Below, in pieces: positions 17,575 through 26,870 of a stretch of 64,000 bases of DNA; position 1 is the stretch's first letter; every line of letters begins with the position of its first letter. Below the pieces are notes generated by a model. The model did no database searches. It saw only the letters and a list, made by a program, of their open reading frames with translations, and was not told the DNA's origin. This DNA is from an uncultured Anaerolineae bacterium (GTDB taxonomy: Bacteria > Chloroflexota > Anaerolineae > J036 > Brachytrichaceae), in assembly GCA_937959265.1 (NCBI GenBank), contig CALGMA010000004.1, forward strand, positions 120,421 to 184,420, given 5' to 3'. A program made the position numbers and the translations under genes.

Positions 17575-18462
17575 ATGCACCGATTCATCCGCAAGCACGG
17601 TTGGAGCTACGCCTTCATCCTGCCCAGCCTGCTCACCTTCACGGTGTTCGTGCTGGTGCCGGTGATATGGGCGTTCATCATCTCCTTCCAGGAGTACAGC
17701 CTGGTGCGCGGCGGCGCCTGGGTGACGCCGTTCTACAAGAACTACGTCACGGCGTTCACCCAATTTGGCGGCGTGTTCGTCAGTGCCATTCGCAATACGC
17801 TGATCTACACGCTGTTCACCGTCACGGCCAACATTCTCATCGGGTTGATCCTGGCCAGCCTGATCCAGCCGCTGAGCAACTGGCTGCGCACGTTCTTTCG
17901 GGCGGCGTATTACCTGCCGGCCGTGACCAGCGCGTTGATCATCGGCCTGACCTGGGCTTATATCTTCAATGCGCAGTGGGGCTTTGCCAACTATCTCTTG
18001 CGTCTGGTGGGCCTCCCGCCGGTGCGCTGGCTGTCCGACCCTGACATCGCGCTGGGCAGCGTCACGCTATCGGCGGTGCTCACTGTGCCGGCGACGGCCG
18101 TGGTGCTGTTCAGCGCAGCGATGGGCAGCATCCCCCGCGAGTACTACGAAGCTGCCGAGCTGGATGGCGCTGGCCCGATTCAACGTTGGTGGCACATCAC
18201 TGTGCCGCTCATCAAGTCCACCACGCTCTATCTGGTCGTGATCTACACCATCGCCAGCTTCGAGGTATTCGAGCGCATCTACGTGATGGTGCCAAGCGGT
18301 GTCGGCAACAGCACGCAGACCATCGTCACACAGATCTACAACAACGGCTTCAAGGACTTGAACTTTGGCGTGGCCTCGGCGCAGGCGTTCGTCTTGTTCG
18401 TGATGATTGCTGTGGTCGCCGTCTTGCAGTTTCGCGCGTTGCGCAGCGATGTGGAGTATTGA
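17575..18462 (+). CDS. ABC sugar-importer permease (MalF/UgpA type)
   Basis: This 295-residue inner-membrane subunit has six predicted membrane segments, starting SYAFILPSLLTFTVFVLVPV, and the EAA loop EYYEAAELDGAGPIQRWWHI that contacts the ATPase. It pairs with the second permease to form the channel. No Shine-Dalgarno is seen; the start follows the intercistronic stem-loop by 10 nt. No ATPase gene is in the cluster, so a shared MsmX/UgpC-type ATPase elsewhere is likely. Confidence 0.93.
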   Translation: MHRFIRKHGWSYAFILPSLLTFTVFVLVPVIWAFIISFQEYSLVRGGAWVTPFYKNYVTAFTQFGGVFVSAIRNTLIYTLFTVTANILIGLILASLIQPLSNWLRTFFRAAYYLPAVTSALIIGLTWAYIFNAQWGFANYLLRLVGLPPVRWLSDPDIALGSVTLSAVLTVPATAVVLFSAAMGSIPREYYEAAELDGAGPIQRWWHITVPLIKSTTLYLVVIYTIASFEVFERIYVMVPSGVGNSTQTIVTQIYNNGFKDLNFGVASAQAFVLFVMIAVVAVLQFRALRSDVEY

Positions 18463-18493
18463 GCAGGCCGGCGCACGTTCGGCAGACTGACCG

Positions 18494-19363
18494 ATGGAAC
18501 ATGCAGCGACCAGCATCCCACTGAGCCGGCGTAAGGCGGCCCCGCGCATTGCCTGGAGCAAAATCGGCGTGATGGCCGCGCTGATCGTCACAGCGGTCAT
18601 TGCGCTCTTCCCGATGTACTGGTTGTTCGCCAACGCTTTCACGCCGATCTCGGGCACGCCGCCGCTCACGCCCATACTCGTCCCGGCGTTCAAGCTGGAC
18701 AACTTCCAACGCCTGCTCGGTGGCACCAAGTACTATGCGAGCTGGATGCTGAACAGCCTGATCGTCGCGCTGGCTGTCACTGCCTGGCATGTGATCTTCG
18801 ACACAATGGCCGGCTATGCGTTCGCCAAGCGCCGCTTCCCGGGGCGGAGCATTCTGTTCTGGATCCTGCTCAGCACATTGATGATCCCGATCCACGTCAC
18901 GCTCATTCCGCTATACATCATCACCCGGCGCATCGGACTGATTGACACGCTGGGCGGCGTGATCCTCCCCGGCACTGCCGTCGTGTTCGGCATCTTCCTC
19001 ATGCGGCAGTACATTCAGACGCTTCCATCGGAGCTGGAAGAGGCAGCGCGCGTAGACGGCGCCGGTGAGTTCCGCATCTTCTGGGAGATCATCCTCCCTT
19101 TGTGCAAGCCTGCTGTTGCTGCGTTGGCTATCTTTACGTTTGTGCGTTTCTGGAACGACTTCCTGTGGCCGCTGATCGTATTGAATAAAGCGCAGAATTA
19201 CACACTCACCGTAGGGGTTGCGAACCTTCAGGGTGAATTTATGACAGACTGGGGCGTGATATTCTCGGGGGCAGCATTGGCAGCGCTGCCGATGATCGCG
19301 TTCTTCCTGGCGTTCCAAAAGTACTTTCTCGAAGGCGTGCGCATGGGTGCCATTAAAGGATAG
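18494..19363 (+). CDS. ABC sugar-importer permease (MalG/UgpE type)
   Basis: This 289-residue permease has six membrane segments and the EAA motif ELEEAARVDGAGEFRIFWEI. VIFDTMAGYAFAKRRFPG and FVRFWNDFLWPLIVL are typical of carbohydrate-uptake CUT1 permeases. It starts 31 nt after the first permease and completes the importer operon 16122-19363. Confidence 0.93.
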   Translation: MEHAATSIPLSRRKAAPRIAWSKIGVMAALIVTAVIALFPMYWLFANAFTPISGTPPLTPILVPAFKLDNFQRLLGGTKYYASWMLNSLIVALAVTAWHVIFDTMAGYAFAKRRFPGRSILFWILLSTLMIPIHVTLIPLYIITRRIGLIDTLGGVILPGTAVVFGIFLMRQYIQTLPSELEEAARVDGAGEFRIFWEIILPLCKPAVAALAIFTFVRFWNDFLWPLIVLNKAQNYTLTVGVANLQGEFMTDWGVIFSGAALAALPMIAFFLAFQKYFLEGVRMGAIKG

Positions 19364-19397
19364 TAAGTAGAATCAGGTCAGGGGTGCCACTGGAAAG

Positions 19398-19501
19398 CCA
19401 GGGGATCAGGTCTATCTCGGACCTTGGAGTCCCCCCGTCGTTCATCTCCCCCTGTGAACGACGGCAACTACCAAGGTCGAGCGCTGGGCTTGGTCCCCTG
19501 G
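19398..19501 (+). repeat. Nested inverted repeats, about 104 nt
   Basis: Three nested complementary pairs: 19398-19405/19494-19501, 19420-19427/19471-19478 and 19436-19444/19455-19463 (9-bp perfect inner stem). They lie between the importer operon and the next oxidoreductase. It could be a MITE-like palindrome or a structured RNA; there is no T-run for a terminator. Confidence 0.65.
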
Positions 19502-19558
19502 TCTTTCAGTAAAGTCTTCTACGCTTTCCTTTCTTTGTATTGTCCTCGAAAGCAACGC

Positions 19559-20572
19559 ATGACTGTGGGCTTCGCACTGATCGGCGCCGGCGTGTTCGGT
19601 GAACGACATGCTCAGGCGTATAGCCGGCATCACGCTGTGGATTTCGTCGCCGTGTGTGATCTGAACGCCGATCGCGCGCAAGCGATTGCTGCGAAGTATG
19701 GCGCGCGCAGTTGGACGACGGATTACCGCGAACTCCTGGCCAATCCTGATGTGTGCGCCGTTTCTATCGCCACGCCGGATCACTTGCATCGTGACGTTGC
19801 TGTTGCGTGTGCCGAAGCCGGCAAACATCTGCTCGTCGAGAAGCCACTGGCAACTACGGTCGAAGATGCTGAGGCCATTGTCGAAGCAGCGCGGCGCGCC
19901 GGCGTGAAATTGATGGTGGACTTCCACAATCGCGTCAACCCGCCCATGGTGCAGGCGCGCGAGGCCATCCGCCGCGGCGACATCGGCGCCCCTGCCTATG
20001 TCTATGCGCGCCTGAGCAACACCACGACCGTGCCGACCGAGATGCTCCGCTGGTCGTCCCAGTCGTCGGCACTCTGGTTCCTGGCCAGCCACATGATTGA
20101 CGTCGTACGCTGGATGCTCGACGACGAGATCGTACGCGTATACGCTGTCAGCCGCGACGGCATCCTCAAAAGCATGGGCGTGGACACAGCCGATTTTCAT
20201 GTCGCCACGGTCGAGTTCAGCCAGGGCACGGTGGCCGTGTTCGAGCACGCCTGGATTCTGCCGCGCACACACGCTACGGTGAAAGACCTGAAGATGGAGA
20301 TCCTGGGCAGCGCGGGCGCGATCAACATTGATGCGTCTCACAATCGCGCGTTGGAGATTTACTCCGCTGACAAGGCTGCGTTCCCCGACCTGCTCGCCCC
20401 ACCCACCGGCGCCCACCTCACCGGCTTCGTGCTCGACAGCATCGCCTACTTCGTGGACGCGGTCACGCGCGGCGCGCCGGTTCTGGCGACCGGTGAAGAC
20501 GGCGTTGCTGCCACGCGCGCAATTTGCGCAATCATCGCATCGGCGCAAGCCGGCGCGCCGGTCAATCTATAG
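19559..20572 (+). CDS. Gfo/Idh/MocA-family oxidoreductase
   Basis: This 337-residue protein has an N-terminal NAD(P)-binding Rossmann domain (VGFALIGAGVFGERHAQAY) and the family EKPLATT motif with catalytic lysine (LLVEKPLATTVEDA), followed by the C-terminal alpha/beta domain (VDFHNRVNPP, SHMIDVVRWML). Members oxidise sugars, inositols or amino-sugar derivatives. The start is ATG 19559 where homology begins; the longer frame from 19424 crosses the nested repeats. It overlaps the converging kinase gene by 11 bp. Confidence 0.92.
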   Translation: MTVGFALIGAGVFGERHAQAYSRHHAVDFVAVCDLNADRAQAIAAKYGARSWTTDYRELLANPDVCAVSIATPDHLHRDVAVACAEAGKHLLVEKPLATTVEDAEAIVEAARRAGVKLMVDFHNRVNPPMVQAREAIRRGDIGAPAYVYARLSNTTTVPTEMLRWSSQSSALWFLASHMIDVVRWMLDDEIVRVYAVSRDGILKSMGVDTADFHVATVEFSQGTVAVFEHAWILPRTHATVKDLKMEILGSAGAINIDASHNRALEIYSADKAAFPDLLAPPTGAHLTGFVLDSIAYFVDAVTRGAPVLATGEDGVAATRAICAIIASAQAGAPVNL

Positions 20573-21527
20573 CATCCGTCCGAATTGTTGCTCGGCAGCC
20601 GCAGGCCTGGAGTGCGATCAGCGCAGCGCCGAGTACTGGCGGCAACAGGGGATCAACGACGTTCGCTTGTGGATTTATCTCGCACAGCGCGGCTGTGAAC
20701 CCTGCGCGCAGACCGTGCACATGCTCATACGCGCCGCCTACAGGCGCGACGGGCGCGTCCGGCGGCAGCGCCAGCCGGCGTTGGACGGCCATCACCTGCG
20801 TTGCCAGGTCGCGCGCTGCCTGTGTCACGATGCTTTGCGCGATGGCATCGCCCTGCGTTGCTGCCTGTGAGACCAGCGGTGCCAAAGCAGCAAACCCTTT
20901 CGCGCCGAAGCCGGAGTCATACACGCGCCGCTTCACATCGCGCAGCGCTTTGACCTGGAAGTGCTTACGCATCATTCTTTCGAGCATCGTTGGGCCGGCG
21001 GTGCCGTCGGATGCGTGAAGCGCGGCCATCAGCCCGCTTCGTCCGATCCACAGTGCGCTACCCTCATCGCCGAGCAGCCAGCCCCAACCACCGGCGCGGG
21101 CTAATTCTCCTGCGGCGTTCATCCCGAGGATGTGAGAGCCGGTGCCGCTGATGGCGATGATGCCAGGCTGGCCGCCATGCGCGCCGATGAGCGCGGCATA
21201 GGCGTCGCTATGCACCGCGATCGTGCGCGCCTCAATCAGCTCGGAGACGATCTGGCGCACGAGTGCCGCTTCGAGCGAGTCGCCCTCGACGCCGGTTAGT
21301 CCCAGGCCGATCGCTGCGATGGGCTGCGGTTCGAGGCCGGCGGCGGTCCAGGCCGAAGCGAAGGCTTCGCGCAGCGCCGACGCGTGTCGTTCACGTGCGC
21401 CGGCAGCGGCCAGATGCACCAGCCCGCTGCCCTGGCCATAGGCCAGCACGCGGCCATCGCAGGCGACCAGCGCGCACTTGGTGCTGGTCTGCCCACCGTC
21501 TATGCCGATCACCAAGTCGTATGCCAT
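20562..21527 (-). CDS. BadF/BadG-type ATPase family kinase, probable GlcNAc/MurNAc kinase
   Basis: This 321-residue ASKHA-fold kinase shows DLVIGIDGGQTSTKCALV (phosphate 1), GLGLTGVEGD, AISGTGSHI (phosphate 2), and GWGWLLGDEGSALWIG, as in N-acetylglucosamine kinases and the clostridial MurNAc/GlcNAc kinase MurK. NamZ would release free MurNAc, which AnmK does not normally use, so a MurK-like enzyme is just what the cluster needs; that specificity is inferred. A TACAAT box ends 8 nt before ATG 21527. Confidence 0.88.
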   Translation of the reverse strand: MAYDLVIGIDGGQTSTKCALVACDGRVLAYGQGSGLVHLAAAGARERHASALREAFASAWTAAGLEPQPIAAIGLGLTGVEGDSLEAALVRQIVSELIEARTIAVHSDAYAALIGAHGGQPGIIAISGTGSHILGMNAAGELARAGGWGWLLGDEGSALWIGRSGLMAALHASDGTAGPTMLERMMRKHFQVKALRDVKRRVYDSGFGAKGFAALAPLVSQAATQGDAIAQSIVTQAARDLATQVMAVQRRLALPPDAPVAPVGGAYEHVHGLRAGFTAALCEINPQANVVDPLLPPVLGAALIALQACGCRATIRTDAID

Positions 21528-21535
21528 GCAGGGGG

Positions 21536-21541
21536 ATTGTA
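21536..21541 (-). promoter_or_regulatory. -10 box of BadF-type kinase (leaderless start)
   Basis: TACAAT on the minus strand, 8 nt before ATG 21527, with no Shine-Dalgarno. Confidence 0.55.
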
Positions 21542-21732
21542 GGCGTAGACCGTTCGTCGTGCGCTGCGATTGCGGCCGATGGATGATTGGTGACCGGTGA
21601 CTGGCGATGAACGACCCGTATCCGGCCACCAGCAACGGGCAACCGAATTTGCGCGTTCACCGCTCGCTGAATAGACTAGGCAAGAGAGAAGAAGCGCACG
21701 AGCGCATCGAACCCTCATAAGGAGCATGATCT

Positions 21733-22737
21733 ATGGCAAGACCTGTCACACTCTTCACCGGTCAGTGGGCCGATTTGCCCTTCGAGACCATCGTAGAGAA
21801 AGCCAAGTCGTTTGGCTACGACGGCGTGGAACTCGCCTGTTGGGGCGATCACTTCGACGTTGAGAAAGCGTTGAGCGACGACAGCTACGTGCGCGGGCGA
21901 TGGGACGTATTGAACAAGCATGGCATGAAGTGCTTCGCGATCAGCACCCATCTGGTTGGCCAGGCCGTCTGCGATCGGATTGATGAGCGACACAAAGCCA
22001 TCCTGCCGCCCCGTGTGTGGGGGAACGGCAAGCCGTCGGAGGTGAACAAGCGCGCTGCCGAAGAAGTAGCCAACACCGCACGCGCGGCCAAGCTGTTTGG
22101 GGTCAAGGTGGTGAACGGCTTCACCGGTAGCAGCATTTGGCCATATGTGTATTCGTTCCCGCCGGTTAGCCCGGCCATGATCGAGGCCGGCTACGCCGAG
22201 TTCGCGGACCGATGGAATCCTATCCTCGACGTGTTCAAGGAGAACCGCGTCAAATTTGCGCTGGAGGTGCATCCCACCGAGATCGCCTTCGATATCGCCA
22301 GTGCCGAGCGCGCGCTAGAGGCCTTGAAGTATCGCAAGGAGTTCGGTTTCAACTACGACCCCTCGCACTTCGGCTATCAGGGTGTGGATTACGTCGGATT
22401 CATTCGCAAGTTCCGTGATCGGATCTATCACGTGCACATGAAAGACGTCGCCTGGAGCAGCGTGCCGATGCAGGCCGGCGTGTTCGGCGGTCACACCAAC
22501 TTTGGCGACTCGCGTCGCTACTGGGACTTCCGCAGCGTGGGCCGCGGCAACATCAACTTCGACGCCATCATCCGGGCGTTGAACGAGATCGGTTACAACG
22601 GCCCATTGTCGGTCGAATGGGAAGACCCCGGCATGGATCGCGAGCACGGCGCAACCGAGAGCTGCGCGAATGTGCGCCGCTACGACTTCAAGCCCAGCGC
22701 GATGGCCTTCGACGCAGCATTCGAGAGGAAGAAATAG
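21733..22737 (+). CDS. Sugar phosphate isomerase/epimerase (xylose-isomerase-like TIM barrel)
   Basis: This 334-residue AP-endonuclease-2-type TIM barrel opens [18 protein letters not shown] and carries [44 protein letters not shown] and HVHMKDVAW, with the metal-binding Glu, Asp and His in the usual places, and the C-terminal VEWEDPGMD. It probably acts on a keto-sugar together with the adjacent oxidoreductase. An AAGGAG site precedes the ATG by 9 nt. It is the first gene of a two-gene operon. Confidence 0.92.
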   Translation: MARPVTLFTGQWADLPFETIVEKAKSFGYDGVELACWGDHFDVEKALSDDSYVRGRWDVLNKHGMKCFAISTHLVGQAVCDRIDERHKAILPPRVWGNGKPSEVNKRAAEEVANTARAAKLFGVKVVNGFTGSSIWPYVYSFPPVSPAMIEAGYAEFADRWNPILDVFKENRVKFALEVHPTEIAFDIASAERALEALKYRKEFGFNYDPSHFGYQGVDYVGFIRKFRDRIYHVHMKDVAWSSVPMQAGVFGGHTNFGDSRRYWDFRSVGRGNINFDAIIRALNEIGYNGPLSVEWEDPGMDREHGATESCANVRRYDFKPSAMAFDAAFERKK

Positions 22738-22746
22738 GAGGAAAAG

Positions 22747-23931
22747 ATGTCAGACGAAGTTGGATTTGTCACGATGGCCGGGCCAAAGGCAGAAGGCCAG
22801 GCTCCGACGATCGGCGTGGGTATGCTGGGCTATGCCTTCATGGGCAAGGCGCATAGTAACGCGCTGAAGAAGTTGCCCTACATGATGTATCCGCCGGTGG
22901 CGATCCCGCGTTTGGTGGCGATCGCCGGCCGAAACAAAGAGGCCGTCATGGAAGCTGCCAAGCGCTATGGCTACGAGAAAGCCTACACAGACTGGCGCAA
23001 GCTGATTGATGACCCCGATGTGCAAGTGTTCGACAACGGCGGCCCGAACAACGTACACGCCGAGCCGAACATCGCTGCTGCCAAGGCCGGTAAGCACGTC
23101 ATCAGCGAAAAGCCACTCGGCCGCAATGCCGAGGAGTGCTGGGAGATGTGGCAGGCTGTCAAGAAGGCCGGCGTGAAGCACATGGTCGCGTTCAACTATC
23201 GTTTTGTGCCGGCGGTGCGGCTGGCCAAGGAGCTGATAGACCAGGGCAAACTCGGCCGCATCTACCACTTCCGCGCTTCTTACCTGCAGGAGTGGATCGC
23301 CGACGAAAACTTCCCCATGGTGTGGCGCCTGGACAAACGTGTGGCCGGCAGCGGCGCGCTGGGCGATTTGGGCTCGCACATCATTGATCTGGCGCGTTTT
23401 CTCGTCGGCGAGCCGAAGAGCCTGATGGCGCGCACCGGCACGTTCATTACTGAACGCAACGCCGACGGCAAGCGGGCGAAAGTCACCGTGGACGATGCGT
23501 TCGAGGCTGTGGTGGAGTACAAGAACGGCGCGCTCGGTACGTTGGAAGCGACGCGCTTCGCGTCCGGGCGCAAGAACCACAACACCTTCGAGATCAACGC
23601 CGAGCATGGCAGCATCCGCTTCAATTTGGAGAACATGAACTATCTCGAGGTGTTCATGCGCGATCAACCGCGCGAGATTCAGGGCTTCACGCAGGTGTTG
23701 GTGAGCGAGAGCTACCATCCGTTCTGGAAGAACTGGTGGCCGCAAGGGCACATCATCGGTTGGGAGCACACCTTCGTGCACGAGTTCCATCACTTCTTCG
23801 ATGCCATCGTGAACAACACCGATGTCAAGCCGTATGGCGCCGACTTTGAAGACGGCTACAAGAACGCCGTGATCTGCGATGCCATCCTGCAGAGCGCGCG
23901 AGAGAAGAAGCAGGTGGATATCAAGTACTGA
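22747..23931 (+). CDS. Gfo/Idh/MocA-family oxidoreductase
   Basis: This 394-residue NAD(P)-dependent dehydrogenase contains IGVGMLGYAFMGKAHSNAL, the catalytic SEKPLGRNAEECWEM, AFNYRFVPAVRLAKELIDQG and GDLGSHIIDLARFL. It starts 9 nt after the isomerase stop behind AGGAGG, so both are co-translated. It is a paralogue of the gene at 19559 but only loosely alike. The substrate is unknown. Confidence 0.93.
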   Translation: MSDEVGFVTMAGPKAEGQAPTIGVGMLGYAFMGKAHSNALKKLPYMMYPPVAIPRLVAIAGRNKEAVMEAAKRYGYEKAYTDWRKLIDDPDVQVFDNGGPNNVHAEPNIAAAKAGKHVISEKPLGRNAEECWEMWQAVKKAGVKHMVAFNYRFVPAVRLAKELIDQGKLGRIYHFRASYLQEWIADENFPMVWRLDKRVAGSGALGDLGSHIIDLARFLVGEPKSLMARTGTFITERNADGKRAKVTVDDAFEAVVEYKNGALGTLEATRFASGRKNHNTFEINAEHGSIRFNLENMNYLEVFMRDQPREIQGFTQVLVSESYHPFWKNWWPQGHIIGWEHTFVHEFHHFFDAIVNNTDVKPYGADFEDGYKNAVICDAILQSAREKKQVDIKY

Positions 23932-24030
23932 ATGGATTTTGCGCCTGGCGCGCCCTTGAGCGCGCTGGGCGCAGCTTTGGGTAGCAGCCCCTCGTGCGGC
24001 AGACTAAAGCATCTGTATCGGAGGAACGCT

Positions 24031-24354
24031 TTGAAGCTTCGAACTTTCACCTTGGCGCTTGCTGCTATTCTGGCCGTGTTGGTGGTAGCGCTCGACAGCG
24101 CGCCGTCGGCTCTAGCTGCGTCGGTAGGAGTGCGCGGCACGCCGGTGGCGCAGGTCGCCGCGCTCGTCAATCTGAACATCCGCTCTGGCCCTGGTTCGCA
24201 CTACGCCGTTGTGGGTATGCTGCGTCCAGGCCATCGCGCCGCCGTCACCGGACTAAGCGACGACTACAACTGGTGGCGCGTCCGTTGCCCGTGGGGCGGT
24301 GTATGCTGGGTCTCGGCCAATCCATACTACTCGAAGCCAGTCGCCTGGCGGTGA
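24031..24354 (+). CDS. Small secreted SH3b-domain protein
   Basis: The 107-residue product starts at TTG 24031, placed 7 nt after GGAGG. It has a signal peptide of about 30 residues (LRTFTLALAAILAVLVV, cleavage near SALAA) and one bacterial SH3 domain (LNIRSGPGSHYAVVGMLRPG, WWRVRCPWGGVCWVSANP). SH3b domains bind cell-wall peptides or other surface ligands. The longer in-frame ATG at 23932 lacks a ribosome site and would bury the signal peptide. Confidence 0.85.
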   Translation: MKLRTFTLALAAILAVLVVALDSAPSALAASVGVRGTPVAQVAALVNLNIRSGPGSHYAVVGMLRPGHRAAVTGLSDDYNWWRVRCPWGGVCWVSANPYYSKPVAWR

Positions 24355-24371
24355 TGAGTTGCCAATAACAC

Positions 24372-25283
24372 ATGATCCATCACTTTACGCCGGCGCGCTA
24401 CTACAACACTATCGGTGCGTACGAGCCGGCGCTTGTCGTCGCCGACGGCGACACCGTGATTACCACGTGTGTGGATGCGTGGGGTCAAGACGCGCGCGGC
24501 GAACGCCTTACGCAAGGGCCGAACCCGATGACTGGTCCGTTCTTCGTCGCAGGTGCGAGGCCCGGCGGTGTGCTGGCCGTGCGCCTGGATCGCATCACAC
24601 CTAATCGCGGCTGGGGCTGGGGGCGCACGCCGCTCGCCTTCAACACGGTTGACCCCGACTTCGCGCGTGAGCTACCCGAACGCGATCAGGCGATTGTCCG
24701 ATGGCGCGTAGATCTGGCCGCCGGCACGGCGACGCTCGAATCGCCGCAGCCCTGCCTGGGCGCGTTCACGTTGCCGATTGCGCCGATGATCGGCTGCTTT
24801 GGCGTGGCGCCGGCTGGCGGACAGGCTATCAGCACGGCAACGTCCGGCCCGCACGGCGGCAATATGGATTACAACGGCTTTGTGGCCGGCGTCACCGTCT
24901 ACTTCCCGGTGTTCGTCGAGGGTGCGCTCTTCCATATCGGCGATGGCCACACGCTGCAGGGTGACGGCGAAATCAGCGGCACCGGCGTCGAAATCTCGAT
25001 GGAAGTGGAATTTACCGTGCGCGTGATCGAACGTAAGGCAATTGGCTGGCCACGTGGTGAAAATGCCGATTTCATCTTCACCGTCGGCAACGCGCGTCCC
25101 CTGGACCAGGCGTTGCAGCACGCGACAACCGAGATGGCCCGCTGGCTGCGCGATGACTACGGCCTAGATGCGCACGAGACCGGCATCCTGATGGGCCAGG
25201 CGGCCCGATATAACCTGGGCAACTTCTTCGACCCGGCCTACACGATGGTGTGCAAGATCCCCCGTCTTTACTTGCCGAAATGA
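24372..25283 (+). CDS. Acetamidase/formamidase family protein
   Basis: This 303-residue FmdA/AmdA-type amidase shows PALVVADGDTVITTCVDAWG, NPMTGPFFVAGARPGGVLAV, APMIGCFGVAPAGG and the glycine-rich GPHGGNMDYNG near the metal site. The family hydrolyses short amides to ammonia and acid, though many members have unknown substrates. It ends 2 bp before the converging serine-hydrolase-like gene. Confidence 0.9.
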   Translation: MIHHFTPARYYNTIGAYEPALVVADGDTVITTCVDAWGQDARGERLTQGPNPMTGPFFVAGARPGGVLAVRLDRITPNRGWGWGRTPLAFNTVDPDFARELPERDQAIVRWRVDLAAGTATLESPQPCLGAFTLPIAPMIGCFGVAPAGGQAISTATSGPHGGNMDYNGFVAGVTVYFPVFVEGALFHIGDGHTLQGDGEISGTGVEISMEVEFTVRVIERKAIGWPRGENADFIFTVGNARPLDQALQHATTEMARWLRDDYGLDAHETGILMGQAARYNLGNFFDPAYTMVCKIPRLYLPK

Positions 25284-25285
25284 AG

Positions 25286-26767
25286 TTACGGCGGTGGCGC
25301 GCCTGTGAGCGGGGGAGGGGCAGGCGGCATTTCTTCGTTGAAGAAGCCGTAGGTCAGACGCGCGATATCGCTGATGAGCGGGGATGTCTCCGTCCAATCG
25401 AGCTGGCCTTGGCCGTGCAGCATCACAGCCACCACGTAATTGCCCTTGGGCGAGCGCACCAGGGCAGCGTCGCCGTGGTTACGCTCGTCCCATGCCTGGC
25501 GGTGGAAGACGACGGCGCTTCCGCTGCCGGCTTCGATCAAGCCCGAAACACCGTTTTTGGCAATTACGGCGAGCATCTCGTCGCACTTCTCTGCGGAGAA
25601 CGCACCATCGAATGCCAGGATCATCCCGCCGGCGCCGTTGCGGCATTGCTCGATCATCTCCAGCAGGATGCCGATATCGGCGACGGTGGATTGCGCATTT
25701 GGGTCGGGGTCGGCCGCGATATCGCCGCGCGCGTTGGCCGGCGTCACGGTGGTAGGCGGCATGACGTTTAGTCCCAGCGGTTGTGCCAGGAAGGTATTGC
25801 GCAATCCGAGCTTCTGCAACGTGACGTTCACGCGGTCGGCGCCGAGTTGCGAGTCGCCGTTGCCCAGTTCGCGTAATAATTCGTTGACCTCTGCCGGCCC
25901 ACCGCGCGCCGAGACCACTTCGAGCCTGTCGCGCAGTGCCGGCGCGATGGGCAGTGTGTTCGCACGGTAGGCTTCCAGGATCAGTCCCAGCTTCAGCCAG
26001 CCTGCGCCGGAGAAGGCGACATCGCCGTTGATGGCCAGTTCCTCGCCACTGCTCAGGTCCTTGATGAAGACCCCGGCCAGATTGCCCGTGCGTTCGGTGA
26101 ATGGGCGAAGCCGCTCCAGCACCGCTGCTTCGAGCGACCGGACGCCTCTCACGCCCAACGGCACGATGTCCACCGGCAAATCTACCGTGCGTAAGTTGCT
26201 GGATTGCATCGCAGCCAAGATCGCCTGTGACGCCTCGGCCAGGTTGAGCACCGCGCCGTCCTGGCCCGGCGTCACTGTGCCGGAGGACAGATCGGGCGCA
26301 GGTGGGCGCGCCTCACGGTTGTAGCGCTCGGCCAGCTCGGCCAGCATGCCCTGAAGTTGTGGTTCAGAATACTGATAGGGCAGCGGAATCGATGCGGGGG
26401 CATCGTTCCGACGCAAGATGAACGCCGGCAGCTTGTCCAGACCTTGCTGCTTGGCGATGACGGCTTCAAGTTGCAGCCGGGCAACCGGCTCATTCAGCCG
26501 AAAGCCGATTGCAGCCGGCTCAAGCTCGATGCGCTGATCGAGGTAACGTAGCGTCACCGGCTGTTGCAGGCTTCGCACAGTAGCGCCGATCGCCTCCTCT
26601 ACTGTAAGCCCACTCACGTCCAGGTCGCCCAACCTCGTCTCTGGCGGCAGCCGGTTGCGCGAGCTGATGAACGCGATCACGTTGGCGACCAGGAGAGCAA
26701 AAATCAGAATGGCTGAGACGACGGCGGCGTTTTCCAACTTGCTGCGGTTCAAGAAGCGTCGTCTCAT
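25286..26767 (-). CDS. Membrane-anchored beta-lactamase-fold protein with lost active site (probable pseudoenzyme)
   Basis: This 493-residue protein has an N-terminal membrane anchor (residues 15-35), a YoaR/VanW-associated peptidoglycan-binding-like domain (about 45-230), and a class A beta-lactamase-like domain (about 230-475). The expected SxxK is GWLK here (Gly256, Lys259) and the KTG box reads RQA (423-425). Neighbouring fold residues are kept, so it is probably an inactive serine-hydrolase relative used for binding. A proline-rich tail ends the protein. The start is ATG 26767, directly before the basic anchor. Confidence 0.85.
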   Translation of the reverse strand: MRRRFLNRSKLENAAVVSAILIFALLVANVIAFISSRNRLPPETRLGDLDVSGLTVEEAIGATVRSLQQPVTLRYLDQRIELEPAAIGFRLNEPVARLQLEAVIAKQQGLDKLPAFILRRNDAPASIPLPYQYSEPQLQGMLAELAERYNREARPPAPDLSSGTVTPGQDGAVLNLAEASQAILAAMQSSNLRTVDLPVDIVPLGVRGVRSLEAAVLERLRPFTERTGNLAGVFIKDLSSGEELAINGDVAFSGAGWLKLGLILEAYRANTLPIAPALRDRLEVVSARGGPAEVNELLRELGNGDSQLGADRVNVTLQKLGLRNTFLAQPLGLNVMPPTTVTPANARGDIAADPDPNAQSTVADIGILLEMIEQCRNGAGGMILAFDGAFSAEKCDEMLAVIAKNGVSGLIEAGSGSAVVFHRQAWDERNHGDAALVRSPKGNYVVAVMLHGQGQLDWTETSPLISDIARLTYGFFNEEMPPAPPPLTGAPPP

Positions 26768-26870
26768 AAGCGGTTGTAAGCGAAAATGCAGCGCGGTATA
26801 CTCGCGCCGGTTACCTGCTGGCAAACAAACGGGAATCGAATACGTCCTGATACATCATACGGAGTGAACG

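Noticed and set aside
22750..23793. Long minus-strand ORF over the second Gfo/Idh/MocA gene
   Set aside because: It is a His/Val-rich shadow of a well-conserved plus-strand enzyme.
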